From NCBI GenBank assembly GCA_027625915.1, contig JANTQA010000023.1:186001-250000 (forward strand): a DNA stretch of 64,000 nucleotides, read 5' to 3'. Shown in pieces: positions 11,177 to 21,967 of this stretch. Made by a program: the position numbers and the translations under genes. Position 1 is the first letter of the stretch; every line of letters starts with the position of its first letter. The stretch is from Anaeramoeba flamelloides (taxonomy: Eukaryota; Metamonada; Anaeramoebidae). Under the pieces are notes generated by a model, which was not told where the DNA came from, did no database searches, and worked only from the letters and a program-made list of their open reading frames with translations.

Positions 11177-12306
11177 TTAAGGGAGTAGTCATTTTTGAAA
11201 ATAAACTGAAATCTTGTCTAGATCTTGAAAATTTTTTTTTTTGTAATTTGTGTTTCGACTTCTGAAATGGATGAGTTAGCCTCATTTAAACAATTTATTG
11301 ATTTGAGTCTCTTTTTTGAAATTCAAAATTTGTATCTTTCAAATATAAAAAGAAAAAAAGTAACCTATTATTTTGTTTAGGAATTAAGTTAATTCTTGAA
11401 AATGAGAAGACATATTTTTCGTTTTATGTTGGAAAGAAATGATTTCGAAAGCAAATTTTTTATTTGGTTTCTTTTTCTTTGGTTAATATTTCAAGTCAAA
11501 TCTTAGCCATTAAAACTAATTGAAGTAGAGGTGATTTAATAAATGAATATTCGGTAGAAGTTTAACGACAGTTTATCAATTAAATTGAGATCTATTAAGC
11601 AAAAAATTTTTTTCTTTAAGATTTTGAAAAAGTTGTTTTCTGGTTTTCAAAAAATGAAAAAAAATTGCAAAAACAGTTTAAATTTTGAAAAATTTTTTGA
11701 ACAAATTGTTTGGTCTTATTCAAAAGAATCCTTATAACAATTTAATTCATTTTTGGCAGAAAAAAAATGATTTTGAATTTTGAGGATAAAATTAACTAAT
11801 TCCCAAATATCTTCAAGAAAATTTTATTTTGAAAAATCTAATTTTATCTTAAACCAAAAACAAAATTTCTGAGTAAAATTTTGAAATGACCACAAAAATT
11901 TGATTATTATAACTACTCTTCTTAAAAAAATACAATTATTTTTTAATCCGTTAAATATATTATTTTTTTTGGTAAACTAAAAGTTTTATCTCAAAATTGA
12001 AAAAAAATATTTATATTAATATTACTGGTAACAAAGAAATGTTATAGTATAATAATGATCAAAATGACAATAAACGGGGTCAAAAATTGTTAAATTGTGA
12101 GAAATAAAATGAATTAAATAGTTTTCTTTTTCAGAAAAAATGGAAAAAAAAAATGGTCTCACAAAAAAAAATATTCTTTTCTGAAGGGTTTCTTAGTCGA
12201 TCAGAATTTTTTGACACTTGGGATCTACAAAATACGAAAGTAGAGAATACCAACAATAACATATTTTAAAATTTTCCCTTGTTGTCGTAGAAGACTGGTC
12301 CCTTAA
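11177..12306. mobile_element. TTAA family 7 element
   Basis: The ends are TTAAGGGAGTAGTC and GACTGGTCCCTTAA. It lies inside Q copy 1: the left flank AAAATTCAATTTCTATC and right flank GATCAAAATTTCAAC are contiguous, apart from the four target bases, in the Q copy at about 27838-27865. About 1.13 kb, no recognisable ORF. A diverged right end occurs at about 13860-13980. Confidence 0.6.
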
Positions 12307-12524
12307 GATCAAAATTTCAACTTCTATTACTTCATTTGAGTTATTTTTTTTGAAAAAACAAAGACAAAAATTAAATTTTCTCAAGAAATCAAAAGACAGA
12401 AACCATGTAAAAAAAAAGCTAAGAAATCACCGAAATCCTAGAAACTTGATTGTATTTTTCGATCATTGCTTTTAAATTGTAAAAAACTGAGATTTTAACA
12501 ATTTTGGAAATTGAAGATCCACAT

Positions 12525-13006
12525 TACAGTGATCAAAATAATGCCTGCCCAAAGACTATAATGCGTGTTTCAAAATATTATCCGTGATTTTTTTTATTCT
12601 TGTAACTAGGCAACATCCAATCTTCTACCAAATAGTATACCTAATTCTAAATCAATTTTGAAAGTAAAGGTCTTGTTATTTTCAGTAAAATTTAAAATTA
12701 TTCATGTAAATAGTTGAAAATTTTCCATAATATTCTCAATTTTTTTAAAATTTTTTTTTTTTATGATGATTGAAATTTTATGAAAAATTTACTCTATTTT
12801 TTGAGACAAATTTTATAATTTGATCTTTTATTTTTAGAATTTGTTTTTAAATAATAGAACTTTAAGAAACCAATACCATATTTTTTTAGGGTTTATTATC
12901 AGTTTCTTTGATTGGTTAATGTATAGCTCTTCTATAACAAAAAAACACGCTTTTTATTTTGAAACAGGTATTAAATTTTTTTGCACGCTTTATTTAGACT
13001 ACAGTA
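12525..13006. mobile_element. T family MITE, copy 1
   Basis: It starts TA-CAGTGATCAAAATAATGCC and ends GACTACAG-TA, 482 bp. Termini and TA target are typical of Tc1/mariner. The empty site CCACATTAATG survives in the Q copy near 44575. No coding capacity. Confidence 0.75.
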
Positions 13007-13504
13007 ATGGGGACAAGAAATTCAAGGAAAAAAATAGTTTGTATTCAAACAAATTAAGAAGATATACAAAAACCAATCTTCGAAAATAGGCTTTTATCGA
13101 TTTTTTTTTTTTTCATTCATTGATTTCAACAAATTTATTTGAAATGTTGATCTTTCGTGTTTGGTCTTCTAAAAGAAAATATTTGTTTCAAATGCACACC
13201 CTTTCGGGTATATTTTTTTGGTTTACAGTTTGGTTAATTTCAATCCTTTGTATAAACACATCTCTAGATCCAAAACCAAATTTTAATAAAACTTAAAAAT
13301 TGAATCTTAAAAAATGTTAAAAAAATTGAAAAAATTAAGATTCAACTCTGAATTACTTTGATTCTATTCACAAATAGACTAGTGGGTGAACGGGTGTTTT
13401 GGTTTCAAAGTTTCAATATATGGGGGTACTCAAAAAATATTTTCCAGTTATGTTTCCACTCAATTAAAATTTTTCAAAATGGTAAAATGTACTTTCTTCC
13501 TTAA
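13007..13504. mobile_element. TTAA family 3 element H, right half
   Basis: It matches the right third of F from ACAAGAAATTCAAGG to AAAATGTACTTTCTTCCTTAA. The left half is missing, replaced at the junction with the T element. Confidence 0.6.
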
Positions 13505-15052
13505 TTAATATTTTTTACCTTTTTTTTTGACTTTTAAAAAGTTTGTATCAAGCATTTTGAAATTGGAAAAAATATGATTTGAATATCAGAGAGACTGAAA
13601 TCTTGCAGACTGTCAATTTGAAAGTTTAAAAAAGTCTTGAAAGTTTTTATATGGATTATGATATTCTTGTTGTGTTTGTTGATTTTAAGGTTTAAAATCC
13701 CTGTAACTCGAAAAAAAGATGATCTAGTATTTGAGTGTAATAAATTATTCATTTGATTCTTAAATGAGGGATCTTTCGATTGGTATGGGTTTTTAATAGT
13801 GGTTAAAAAAAGGGAAATTGAAAAATTGATCTCACGAACTAATTTTCATTTATGGCTTTCACAGTCGATCGGAATTTTTTGACACTTGGCATATACAAAA
13901 TTTGTTAGTAGAGAATACCACCAATAGCATATTTTAAAAGTTTGCCTTGTTGTTGTAGAAGACTGAACCTGAACCCTTAATTCAAAAAATGATTTTCTTT
14001 ATTATTGCGATTTTTTGGTTTCTCAGGATAAAGTCAGATTCATAGCGATTTTTGAAATTGGCTCCTATTTATGGGTAATATCGTGATAATCCAGGGTATA
14101 ATAAAAAGCTTTAATAAATAGGAGTATGGTGAAAAAAATTCAATCCAATCTCTGGTTTACCGATTATCCGAATTAAAAAGATACACATGAAAAACTTTTA
14201 AAAAATTTACAATATGTAACTTTTTTATTTATTTTTGAAAATCTACATTTCGAATAATTTATTTACAAAGGTCATCTTTGTTGTTTGGAATTCAATAATA
14301 AACTATTTGTTTCAAATACACATCTTCTCTTGTGTAGATTTTTGGTTTTTTTTTAAAAGATTAATTTCAAACATCCACATAAACACATTTCGGGATTTAA
14401 AGCATGATGTAATCAAGCCAAAAATTGAATAAATACAATAAAATTTTTAAAATAGATTGAAAAATTTTAGATTCTACATAATATTTTAATTTGGATTCGC
14501 TTTCAATTCTCTAGTAGAGTACCTAAGGATATTTTGATTTCAAAGTTTCCATGTCTTGTGACAGATACACATTCCTTTTCAATCATGTTATAATAATTAA
14601 AAACTTCAAAAATACTAAAATCTAAACACAATTCCTTGAGAAAATGTACCAAACCTTTTTCTACTAAAAATATAAAAACTTTTAAAGTATCTTGCTACCT
14701 TTTCAAATAGAAGAAATTGAAAATTTTATAAAAAGAATAAATAAAACGGATATAATATTTCAAAATAGAATAAATTTCGATCATTTTATTCGAAAGTTGT
14801 TAATCAAGTACGGATAAATAGTTTTTATAATAAATATGTATAATATTCTGAAAATTTTGAATCTTAAAAATTAAATATAATGAAATAATATTTATCGGGA
14901 AACGAACCAATATTGATTTTTCGATTCAAATTTTTGGAATTTGAGAATTTAGTAAAATCTAATTTTATCTTTCCAAAATCAAATCCAAAAGAATTAATTG
15001 ATTACCAAAAAGTAAAAATATTTGATAATTAAATCTTCTTTACCAGATAAAA
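13505..15052. repeat. Diverged TTAA element remnants
   Basis: About 13780-13980 repeats the TCGATCGGAATTTTTTGACA to ACCCTTAA block of family 7 (compare 12196-12306). About 14150-14645 is a strongly diverged family 3 right half ending in TTGAG where TTAA is expected. The remaining bases up to the DUF6119-like gene show nothing recognisable. The short ORFs are noise. Confidence 0.45.
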
Positions 15053-18000
15053 TTAATTGCATGTATTTAATTTTTTTTTTTTTAAAATCCTTATATGATC
15101 ATCATCATCATTATCATCATCATCTTTATCATCATCATCGTCGTCGTCGTCATAATCATCATAATCCTTTTTAATATTAATCCGTTGAAAGTATTCTGAA
15201 TTTTTTCCGGGTCTTGATATTTGTTGAATTCTAAATTCAAAACCGAGATTAGTTACTTCTTTTGCAACATCTTCCAAAGATTTTTTTGCATAAAAAGAAT
15301 TAAATTTTGAGAACTTACTCGATAATAAAACATAAATTTCCTCTGAAATATTTTCTTCGATTTTTTTCCCTATTAAATATTTTTTAAAATTTTTTTTTTC
15401 ACATTTAATAAACTTAGAATTAAGTCTAAAATGTTTATCTAAATAACCATCTTTCTGTAACATATTTCGAAAATCGATTATTTCATTTTTCTTTTCTTCA
15501 TTTTGTTTAAACCCCTTGGAATTTGTAAAGCATTTTTCCAGTTCATCGATTCCAAGTGCATGTATTGGATTTAATTCCCTTTCAAGAAGCCTATTTTCTG
15601 TTGCGGTATCGATAAACGCATATACATAAATTATTTTTTTGTTTTGAAAGAGTTTAATAAAATCTTCTACAGTGGGGAAATCCCTATTTAAAATCTTTTT
15701 CAATTTTTCTCTGAAAAAACTATGAGCTTTGGTATCTCTTATTTTTTGATAGTAATCTTTTAACATTTCATAATTATTATTTTTTGTATTTGCAATACAT
15801 TGGGCTGACTCTTTAATTTGGATACAAGCAATTCCCGTATTATTTCCAAATTCTTTTTTGACATGATATAAATATGTTTCCCCTTTATTCCCATAATAAA
15901 GAAGATCAAAAAGCTCAACTTTATTTCTTTTATTTGGAAAGATTTGATCACCAACTAAATAATCTTTTCTATCAAGGTATAACCTATTATAATCTTGTTC
16001 GTCTTTCATTATTTTAAGATAGTTTTTTGATTTTTCCGCAAAAAAATTAACCAATTGTTGATTATCAGTTGAACAATATGATTTTATTTCGCCTTGAAAT
16101 ACCCAAATATTTGTTTTTTCTTTTGTTGAATGGGTTTTTCGAAAATCTTTGAAAATTTTGTTTTGTGATCTCTCTTGAGTAATACCCATTTCCTTCAACA
16201 TCCCTTTTGTAAATTTTTCCTTCTTTTGATAACAATCTTTTAATTTGTTGATAATTTTTTCAATTATCTGACTATCTTTAAGATACTGTGAAATATTTTT
16301 TGTCCATTGGATATTATTTAATTTCCAAAATTTGACTGTATCATCCTCATTAAGAATTGGGATTTTCCTCAGTTCTGTATTAAATGATCTAATAAGAGGT
16401 TTTTTGCTTTGCAGGATATCGAATATCTGTTTTATTATTACCTCATCCGTTAATTTGGAATCTTTAATAAATTGTTCAACAGACACTTGCTTCTTGTAAT
16501 TCTTTTTTAAAAATAATTTTAGGTTCTCCCAATAGTCAGTAAAATTAGTATTATTGATTTTATTGATATTTTTTATATCTCTCTCGATATCAATTGTTAA
16601 ATTTTCATTAGTTATGAACATATCTTCATCCAAATAAGAAAACTTCTCCTTTTGGAAATATTTAATATGTTCTTTAAATTCATCTTTTAAAAAATTACCA
16701 CTATCGTTTGCTGAAAAGGCGGTCCAACTTTCTTTTGCTACCCACATCTCATCAAGCAAATGCCCTTTTTTGTTATCCTCCGTGATAAGTACCTTATCAA
16801 TTAAGTTGAGAAAGTTTCTTTCTGTCCTAATTAAATAATCTGAGGAGAGTTTTAACCACATCCCTCGATTTTTGATATATAACTTTCCTTTATCTATCAA
16901 ATCGCCTTGAAAAAAGTTTATTAATGGTTGGTATTTTTTCCTTCTTGAATATTTCATTTTACATTTTGAAAAATTATCTTTAAAATCTTTATATTCTAAC
17001 CCCCTCAAATGCTTTCCTAAAATCTGAAAAATATCATGTATTGTTGGTGCAGAATTGTAAGTGTTATAAATTGTTCGATCATTTTTATGAATTAGTAATT
17101 TAAATTTATATGATTGGTAAAAATCGTTAAAAAAATAATGTGAAATATAAAGAGTGCAATATTGAATATTGTTCATTATAGATTCGTAAATTGTTCTTAT
17201 TAATGAATTATCAAGTTTCCTTATTTTTTCTCGTTTATTGACTTTTTTCAGATCTAGAAATGAATTGTATGTTGGATCATCTTTTTCTTCCTTGCCATTT
17301 AAATCAAAAGTCTTCTCACCTTTGAAAATTTTCCCAAAATACTGCAAAATATCAAGATATTCTCTTAGTTTTAATGAAATTTTTAATTTAATACTGCCCT
17401 CTCCAATTCTTACATTGATTTTCCGTTCGCCCTTTTTGTTCCCGCAATATCTTTTTGGCAGGTGCTTATAAATGGATGAATTTAGGTTGAAATGGGAAAC
17501 AAAGCTATTGTATCGTCGTAAAAGAGTGTTGTCATATCCAAGCCCAGACTTCAACGAGGACTTATATTGAATGATCTCGGAATCCTTCCTTCCAATTAAG
17601 AGTGAAACGTCTTGTCGATGGAATGTTGAACAAACTATACGAGACGCAATTATATGGGAAAAAAAAGAATCACGATACCCCTTAAGAACTTTCCATCCTT
17701 GGTTGGTTGTAAGCACAAATGTTGTAAATTCTTGTCTTTTCTTCGTTGTCTTTTCTGTTTCTTCTAATTCTTTGTCTTGTGGTTTTTCATGATCTTTTTC
17801 TTTTGTTTTTCCTTCATCTTCTTTTTCTATTTCTATTTTTATGTTGTCTTCAATTCGTTCCTGTTCTCCAAGATTATCTACATTTTCAATTTCAATTTCT
17901 TTTTCTATTTTATTTTCATTAATGATCTTATTTTCGATTTCTTTGTCATTTATTTCATGACTCTCTTCACCAATTGTATTATTAATTTCAGTTTTTTCTT

Positions 18001-18361
18001 CTTTATCAATTTCAGTACTGTGTAAATGGATGAAAAAAATGAAACTATATTGTATGTTCTCATATGCTTGTTCGTTTTTGTTACTAATTTTATTGACAAA
18101 CCTTGTAACGGAACTACCAATAACACTTTTAGAACAATACAATGAAATCTGATCCTTTTCGTTGTTTTGATCTTGAATCTGAATTTGGTTATATTCTGCT
18201 TTGGTATTTTCATTTTGGTTATGTTTTTTTATTAATTTTTCCACAAATTCGAAAGGATTGTTTGTTGCTTGACATTTTCCGATTTTTGCATCTTTGGCTA
18301 TTACATTAATAGACACATTACTCAAAGGTATATTATAACTTTCGTTCTTTGTTTTGAACAT
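15053..18361 (-). CDS. TIGR04141/DUF6119-like large protein
   Basis: One uninterrupted 1102-codon frame, ATG at 18359-18361 to TAA. An N-terminal part (1-110) of unknown fold is followed by a Glu/Lys/Ile-rich charged stretch (about 115-205). The rest resembles the bacterial 'sporadically distributed' TIGR04141/DUF6119 family. Visible landmarks are G-K-L-Y-I-K-N-R-G-M-W (492-502), KVELFDLLYYG (814-824), YLYHVKKEFG (830-839) with SAQCI (852-856), KKIIYVYAFID (908-918), and SFYAKKSLEDVAKEVTNLGF (1022-1041). The acidic residue about 15 before H-V-K recalls a restriction-endonuclease-like core, but catalysis is unproven. It is about twice the usual family length, with an extra segment (540-800). 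It ends in an Asp-rich tail (1066-1088) encoded by GAT/GAC repeats, then a basic tip. No signal peptide or membrane helix. Function is unknown; in bacteria the family occurs sporadically. Gene identity is sure, the family call moderately so. Confidence 0.7.
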   Translation of the reverse strand: MFKTKNESYNIPLSNVSINVIAKDAKIGKCQATNNPFEFVEKLIKKHNQNENTKAEYNQIQIQDQNNEKDQISLYCSKSVIGSSVTRFVNKISNKNEQAYENIQYSFIFFIHLHSTEIDKEEKTEINNTIGEESHEINDKEIENKIINENKIEKEIEIENVDNLGEQERIEDNIKIEIEKEDEGKTKEKDHEKPQDKELEETEKTTKKRQEFTTFVLTTNQGWKVLKGYRDSFFSHIIASRIVCSTFHRQDVSLLIGRKDSEIIQYKSSLKSGLGYDNTLLRRYNSFVSHFNLNSSIYKHLPKRYCGNKKGERKINVRIGEGSIKLKISLKLREYLDILQYFGKIFKGEKTFDLNGKEEKDDPTYNSFLDLKKVNKREKIRKLDNSLIRTIYESIMNNIQYCTLYISHYFFNDFYQSYKFKLLIHKNDRTIYNTYNSAPTIHDIFQILGKHLRGLEYKDFKDNFSKCKMKYSRRKKYQPLINFFQGDLIDKGKLYIKNRGMWLKLSSDYLIRTERNFLNLIDKVLITEDNKKGHLLDEMWVAKESWTAFSANDSGNFLKDEFKEHIKYFQKEKFSYLDEDMFITNENLTIDIERDIKNINKINNTNFTDYWENLKLFLKKNYKKQVSVEQFIKDSKLTDEVIIKQIFDILQSKKPLIRSFNTELRKIPILNEDDTVKFWKLNNIQWTKNISQYLKDSQIIEKIINKLKDCYQKKEKFTKGMLKEMGITQERSQNKIFKDFRKTHSTKEKTNIWVFQGEIKSYCSTDNQQLVNFFAEKSKNYLKIMKDEQDYNRLYLDRKDYLVGDQIFPNKRNKVELFDLLYYGNKGETYLYHVKKEFGNNTGIACIQIKESAQCIANTKNNNYEMLKDYYQKIRDTKAHSFFREKLKKILNRDFPTVEDFIKLFQNKKIIYVYAFIDTATENRLLERELNPIHALGIDELEKCFTNSKGFKQNEEKKNEIIDFRNMLQKDGYLDKHFRLNSKFIKCEKKNFKKYLIGKKIEENISEEIYVLLSSKFSKFNSFYAKKSLEDVAKEVTNLGFEFRIQQISRPGKNSEYFQRINIKKDYDDYDDDDDDDDKDDDDNDDDDHIRILKKKKLNTCN

Positions 18362-19609
18362 CTATTTATAAAGTGTACAAAAAAAAAAAAATGGAGATGC
18401 TGAACAAGTTTTTTTTACTCGTAAATAAAGCAGCTTGATTTATTTAAAAGCTTTTGCTATTTCACTCAACTACCGTTAAATTTAATTCAATTCTTGAGTT
18501 TTTTTTTAAAAGTATTTATCAATGAGAAAAAACAAGAAAATTTTAAAATTGTTTTTGATGGTTGTGGAAAAAAAGTGAAACTGGAAAAAAAAATCAACAA
18601 GGTTTTTAATTGGGAACATTAATAGAACCTGAAAATTAAAAGTACGATCAATGAAAATGAGAATAAATAAATAAAGACAAAATGAAATATTCTCCACAAT
18701 AACAGTTTTTTTATAATACTACCTTTGGGTATCAAGTTTTTCTTTGATTGATTAATTATTAAAAATTTGTTCAAAAAATTGACTATTTTTGAGATCTCCA
18801 AAACCACAACAACAATTTCGATAAATCAAAGTAGATTTAAATTGTATTTGTTGGGTTGATTATAAATAATATAATGGGTTATTATTAGAAGTTAATTGGT
18901 TTCTTCTTTTTATTAATTGATTTTACTTTTCATTTTTAGGTTGCTGTTATTCCGAATGAAAAACCGTGTTTCACTTTTTTTCCTATTTCATTTTTTTTTA
19001 AAAACGGTGAAATGTTTTTCAAATTGTAAATAATTTTTTAGTATGCGAAAAATGAAAAAACAGGAAAAGCGAAAAAGAGATACTAAGAAATGAATTATTT
19101 AAATTTTGGTTTAAAAACTCTTTTGAGAAATTTAACTTTTGTTTAATTCGACTATTTTAAAAAATCATATTTCTCGTCAAAAAAAGGATGAAAAAATAAA
19201 AATGGCAAAAAAGAGAATTTACATTTGAAAGAAAAAAAACACAAAGTAAAAATACAAAGTCGTTAAGTTAATTTTATAAATTTTGAGTGCCATTGTTTAT
19301 TCGAAAATGAATCATTAAAATCATTTCGTTAACGAAATAAATTTGGATTTTAATAATCATGAAGAATGTCCGATATCCTCGTTTAATTTATTTCCACTCC
19401 AAACAAAAAATGTAAATCAAAAACAGCTAAAAATTGTTACATAAAAAATTGGAATAAATATCATTTATTTATTGATCTTGTCTGAAAAATTTGATCTAAT
19501 CACTTCTTTTTTGCTTGGTTTTATTTTTCATTCTGAATTGATTAACTTTTGCGAAACAATTTTTGAAGCCAAATTACCTTTTATTTTGAATGAATTTAGA
19601 AAAAGAAAT
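18362..19609. other. Upstream region of the DUF6119-like gene, no gene seen
   Basis: AT-rich, with a TTTATAAAT stretch just before the start codon (18362-18372 on the plus strand) and a palindrome ATTTCGTTAACGAAAT near 19324. The three or four short ORFs lack any recognisable content. Confidence 0.35.
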
Positions 19610-20690
19610 GTAGTTTTGAGGATAACATACATTATCATGGTATTATCAATAAATTCGCGAATATATTAAAAAATCGCAATTAATACGACTTTATCACAAA
19701 AAATCAAAAAATTGGAATAAAAATCAAAAAATCGCGATAGCCACATTCTTGCGAAAAAATGAAAAATTATTTTTTTTGAATCACCCTAAACAAAACCTAG
19801 AGACTTTTACAAGACTTTTTCCCTTTAAAATTGTTTGAAAGTGTTTTTAAGAGCTGTGAACTGTCTTTGCAAGTATTTGAAAGTTTTGAAAGAGAATAAA
19901 CGTTTATAAAGCGACTGAGTTTGGTTTGTTGTGGATTAAAAAGTTTTATTCAATCCATTTTTTTTTAAGAGAAATATAAAATCTCAAACAAATTTTATTG
20001 ATCAAACTAATAATTATAATTCCATTTCAACAATATACTTGACTATAAAATTGAGGTGTTTTTATCTAAATGGATTTGTTACCTTCACAAGTTAAATAAC
20101 CAAAAAGTATAAAGAGATAATTTTCCTTCTTATTGGTAAACGATCAAACATCAACCCTATAAGTTCTATTTGTGTTTTGCCTCCAAATACAAAGATGCTA
20201 TGAGAAGATATAAGAATAAGAAAATAATTTTACAAAAAATCTTAATAATTAGTGATAATGTGGCCAAGGTTGTTATGAAAGCTTTTCAGAAGTTATCCAA
20301 CCCCTTTTCAGGTTTCAAAGACTATTGAAAAAATGTTTTCACCCAATAACACATTTTGTAAAGAACTGATAAAGGGTCGCATATTTTAGAAGCTTTTTTT
20401 TGTTAAACACGATTATTAACATCACGTTTTGATAGAGACAATATTTAACTACTTTCTTAATTTATTATTGCTTTTGATTTAAAAAGATCGATAGGTTTGT
20501 CAACCAAACCAAAAGATACAAAAAAACTCTTTGATCTGATCCTTGATTGAACCAAGTATCTTATAGGTTATTTTTTCTATTTATAAGAATACTTTTAATC
20601 ACCTAATCTATTTTTTGATCAAAAAAAAAATTCTTTTTGTCAAAATATTACTGAATTACCCCAAAGCCCATCAACTCTTATATCACGATT
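19610..20690. repeat. Left arm of a large inverted repeat
   Basis: It pairs with 23632-24528 plus 25477-25650. Matching landmarks are CACAAGTTAAATAACC near 20090 against GGCTATTTAAAATTGTG near 24210, the TTTCAAA-rich block at 19840-19880 against 24415-24460, and AGCCCATCAACT at 20666 against AGTTGATGGG at 23632. No transposase frame is visible. It could be one long-TIR element or two inverted copies. Confidence 0.6.
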
Positions 20691-20753
20691 ACTTTTTAAT
20701 GGCGACATTTTGGTATTTATAACAATTTTTATAAAATATCATGATTATGATAT

Positions 20754-20954
20754 TACAGTCAGTTTCACTTTTAAGGCACAAACTTTCTACGAAATTTAAG
20801 GCACAATAAAAATCTCAAATTAAGGCACAAAATTCAAATTCTAGTAAAATAATTTGTGAAAATTAAAATTCCAAAAAATTGTGCTTTAATTTGAGATTTT
20901 TTTGTGCCTTAAAGTTCGTTGAAAGTTTGTGCCTTAAAAGTGAAACTGACTGTA
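20754..20954. mobile_element. M1 palindromic MITE, copy d
   Basis: Full length, TA-CAGTCAGTTTCACTTTTAAG to the mirrored end plus TA; well preserved. Confidence 0.8.
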
Positions 20955-21055
20955 TTGAATATACGGATTTGATAAAAATAAAACGATTTGGTAGAAATTA
21001 TCATTATTTTTGGAACTGTCTTGTGACTTAAGCATAGAGATCTTCAAAACCTCTT

Positions 21056-21253
21056 CAACCAGTTCCACCTTTAAGACACAAAATTTCAACTAAATTTAAA
21101 GGTACAAAAAAATCTCAAATTAAGGAACAAAATTTGGATTTTTTTTTAACAAATTTTTTTTTGCTAGAATCTGAATTTTGTTCCTTAATTTGAGTTTTTT
21201 TGTGTGCCTTAAATTTCCTAGAAGTTTGTGAATTAAAAGTGAAACTCACTGTA
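21056..21253. mobile_element. M1 palindromic MITE, copy e (diverged)
   Basis: It keeps AGTTCCACCTTTAAG and AAGTGAAACTCACTGTA ends, but several AAGGCAC blocks have changed to AAGGAAC or AAGACAC. Probably an older insertion than copy d. Confidence 0.6.
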
Positions 21254-21960
21254 ATGAAAATGAAAATTTGAAAACATATATTATATTTTTAGTTGATATA
21301 GTTAAATCTTTTAATTCAATAAGTTTTAAAATAATTAGAAAAACAATAAAAAAATTTATTTGAAATAAAATTAATAATTTTTTAATCGTAAAATATTATC
21401 ATAAGAAGGACTTAGTATATTCCAAGGGGGTCCATTATCACCTATTTTATTTACTCTTGATTTTAGATTTTCTTTTATAGTCAGTTCCACTTTTAAGAAA
21501 CAAACTTCTAGGAAATTTAATGCACAATAAAAATCTCAAATTAAGGGACAAAATTCAGATTCTAGTAAAATAAATTAGTAAAAATTACCATTATTAAAAA
21601 TTTTGTACCTTAATTTGAGATTTTTTTGTGATTTAAATTTCCTTGAAATTTTGTTTCTTAAAAGTGGAACTGACTATAAAATATGAATTTTGTGCATTAA
21701 TTTGAGATTTTTTTGTGATTTAAATATGGTTGAAATTTTGTCCCTTAAAAGTGGATGTGACAGTATTGAAAATTATACCTTTAACAGACCATTGTCAAAA
21801 ATTTACTTATGATTTGTAATTAATTATAAAAGGAAATAAACTGCATTTAAATTAAAAATAAAATTCAATATATGAAATTATAACTCAATTTCGATTGAAA
21901 CCTAATTAAGAAAAAACGGTTATTTCAAAAGATTTAAAAAATATTAAATAATTTGTTATT
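21254..21960 (+). mobile_element. LINE relic L2 (RT core)
   Basis: Plus-strand RT fragments: FLVDIVKSFNSISF near 21285 (motif A with its Asp), YSKGGPLSPILFTLDF near 21418 (motif B), then, after an M1 insertion, QKFTYDL near 21797 at the motif C position (Asp replaced by Tyr). It ends against the 3' end of L3 on the other strand. Truncated at both ends and not functional. Confidence 0.65.
21476..21766. mobile_element. M1 copy f plus right half of an older M1
   Basis: A complete M1 (21476-21678) is followed directly by the right half of another M1 (21679-21766) ending GTGGATGTGACAGTA. The inner/outer junction is the same as in L1 at 8793. The left half of the older copy is missing here. Confidence 0.7.
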
Positions 21961-21967
21961 TTTTTTA

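Larger units (their letters stand above)
10728..13006. mobile_element. Q family TTAA element, copy 1, with two insertions
   Basis: It opens TTAAGGACTACGTTTGCAAT, the complement of the ends seen at 29507, 31717 and, weakly, 45238. Its body shares the blocks TTGATCATTGAGTTACTTTG (about 11028-11047) and TCAAAATTTCAACTTCT with the copies at 26985-29510, 30976-31720 and 44491-45241. It is interrupted by a TTAA element (11177-12306) and by a T element (12525-13006). It runs directly into family 3 element H. Confidence 0.6.

Noticed and set aside
18506-19669. Short ORFs in the upstream region of the DUF6119-like gene
   Set aside because: Phe/Ile/Leu/Asn-rich with no domain or composition change; expected by chance in AT-rich DNA.
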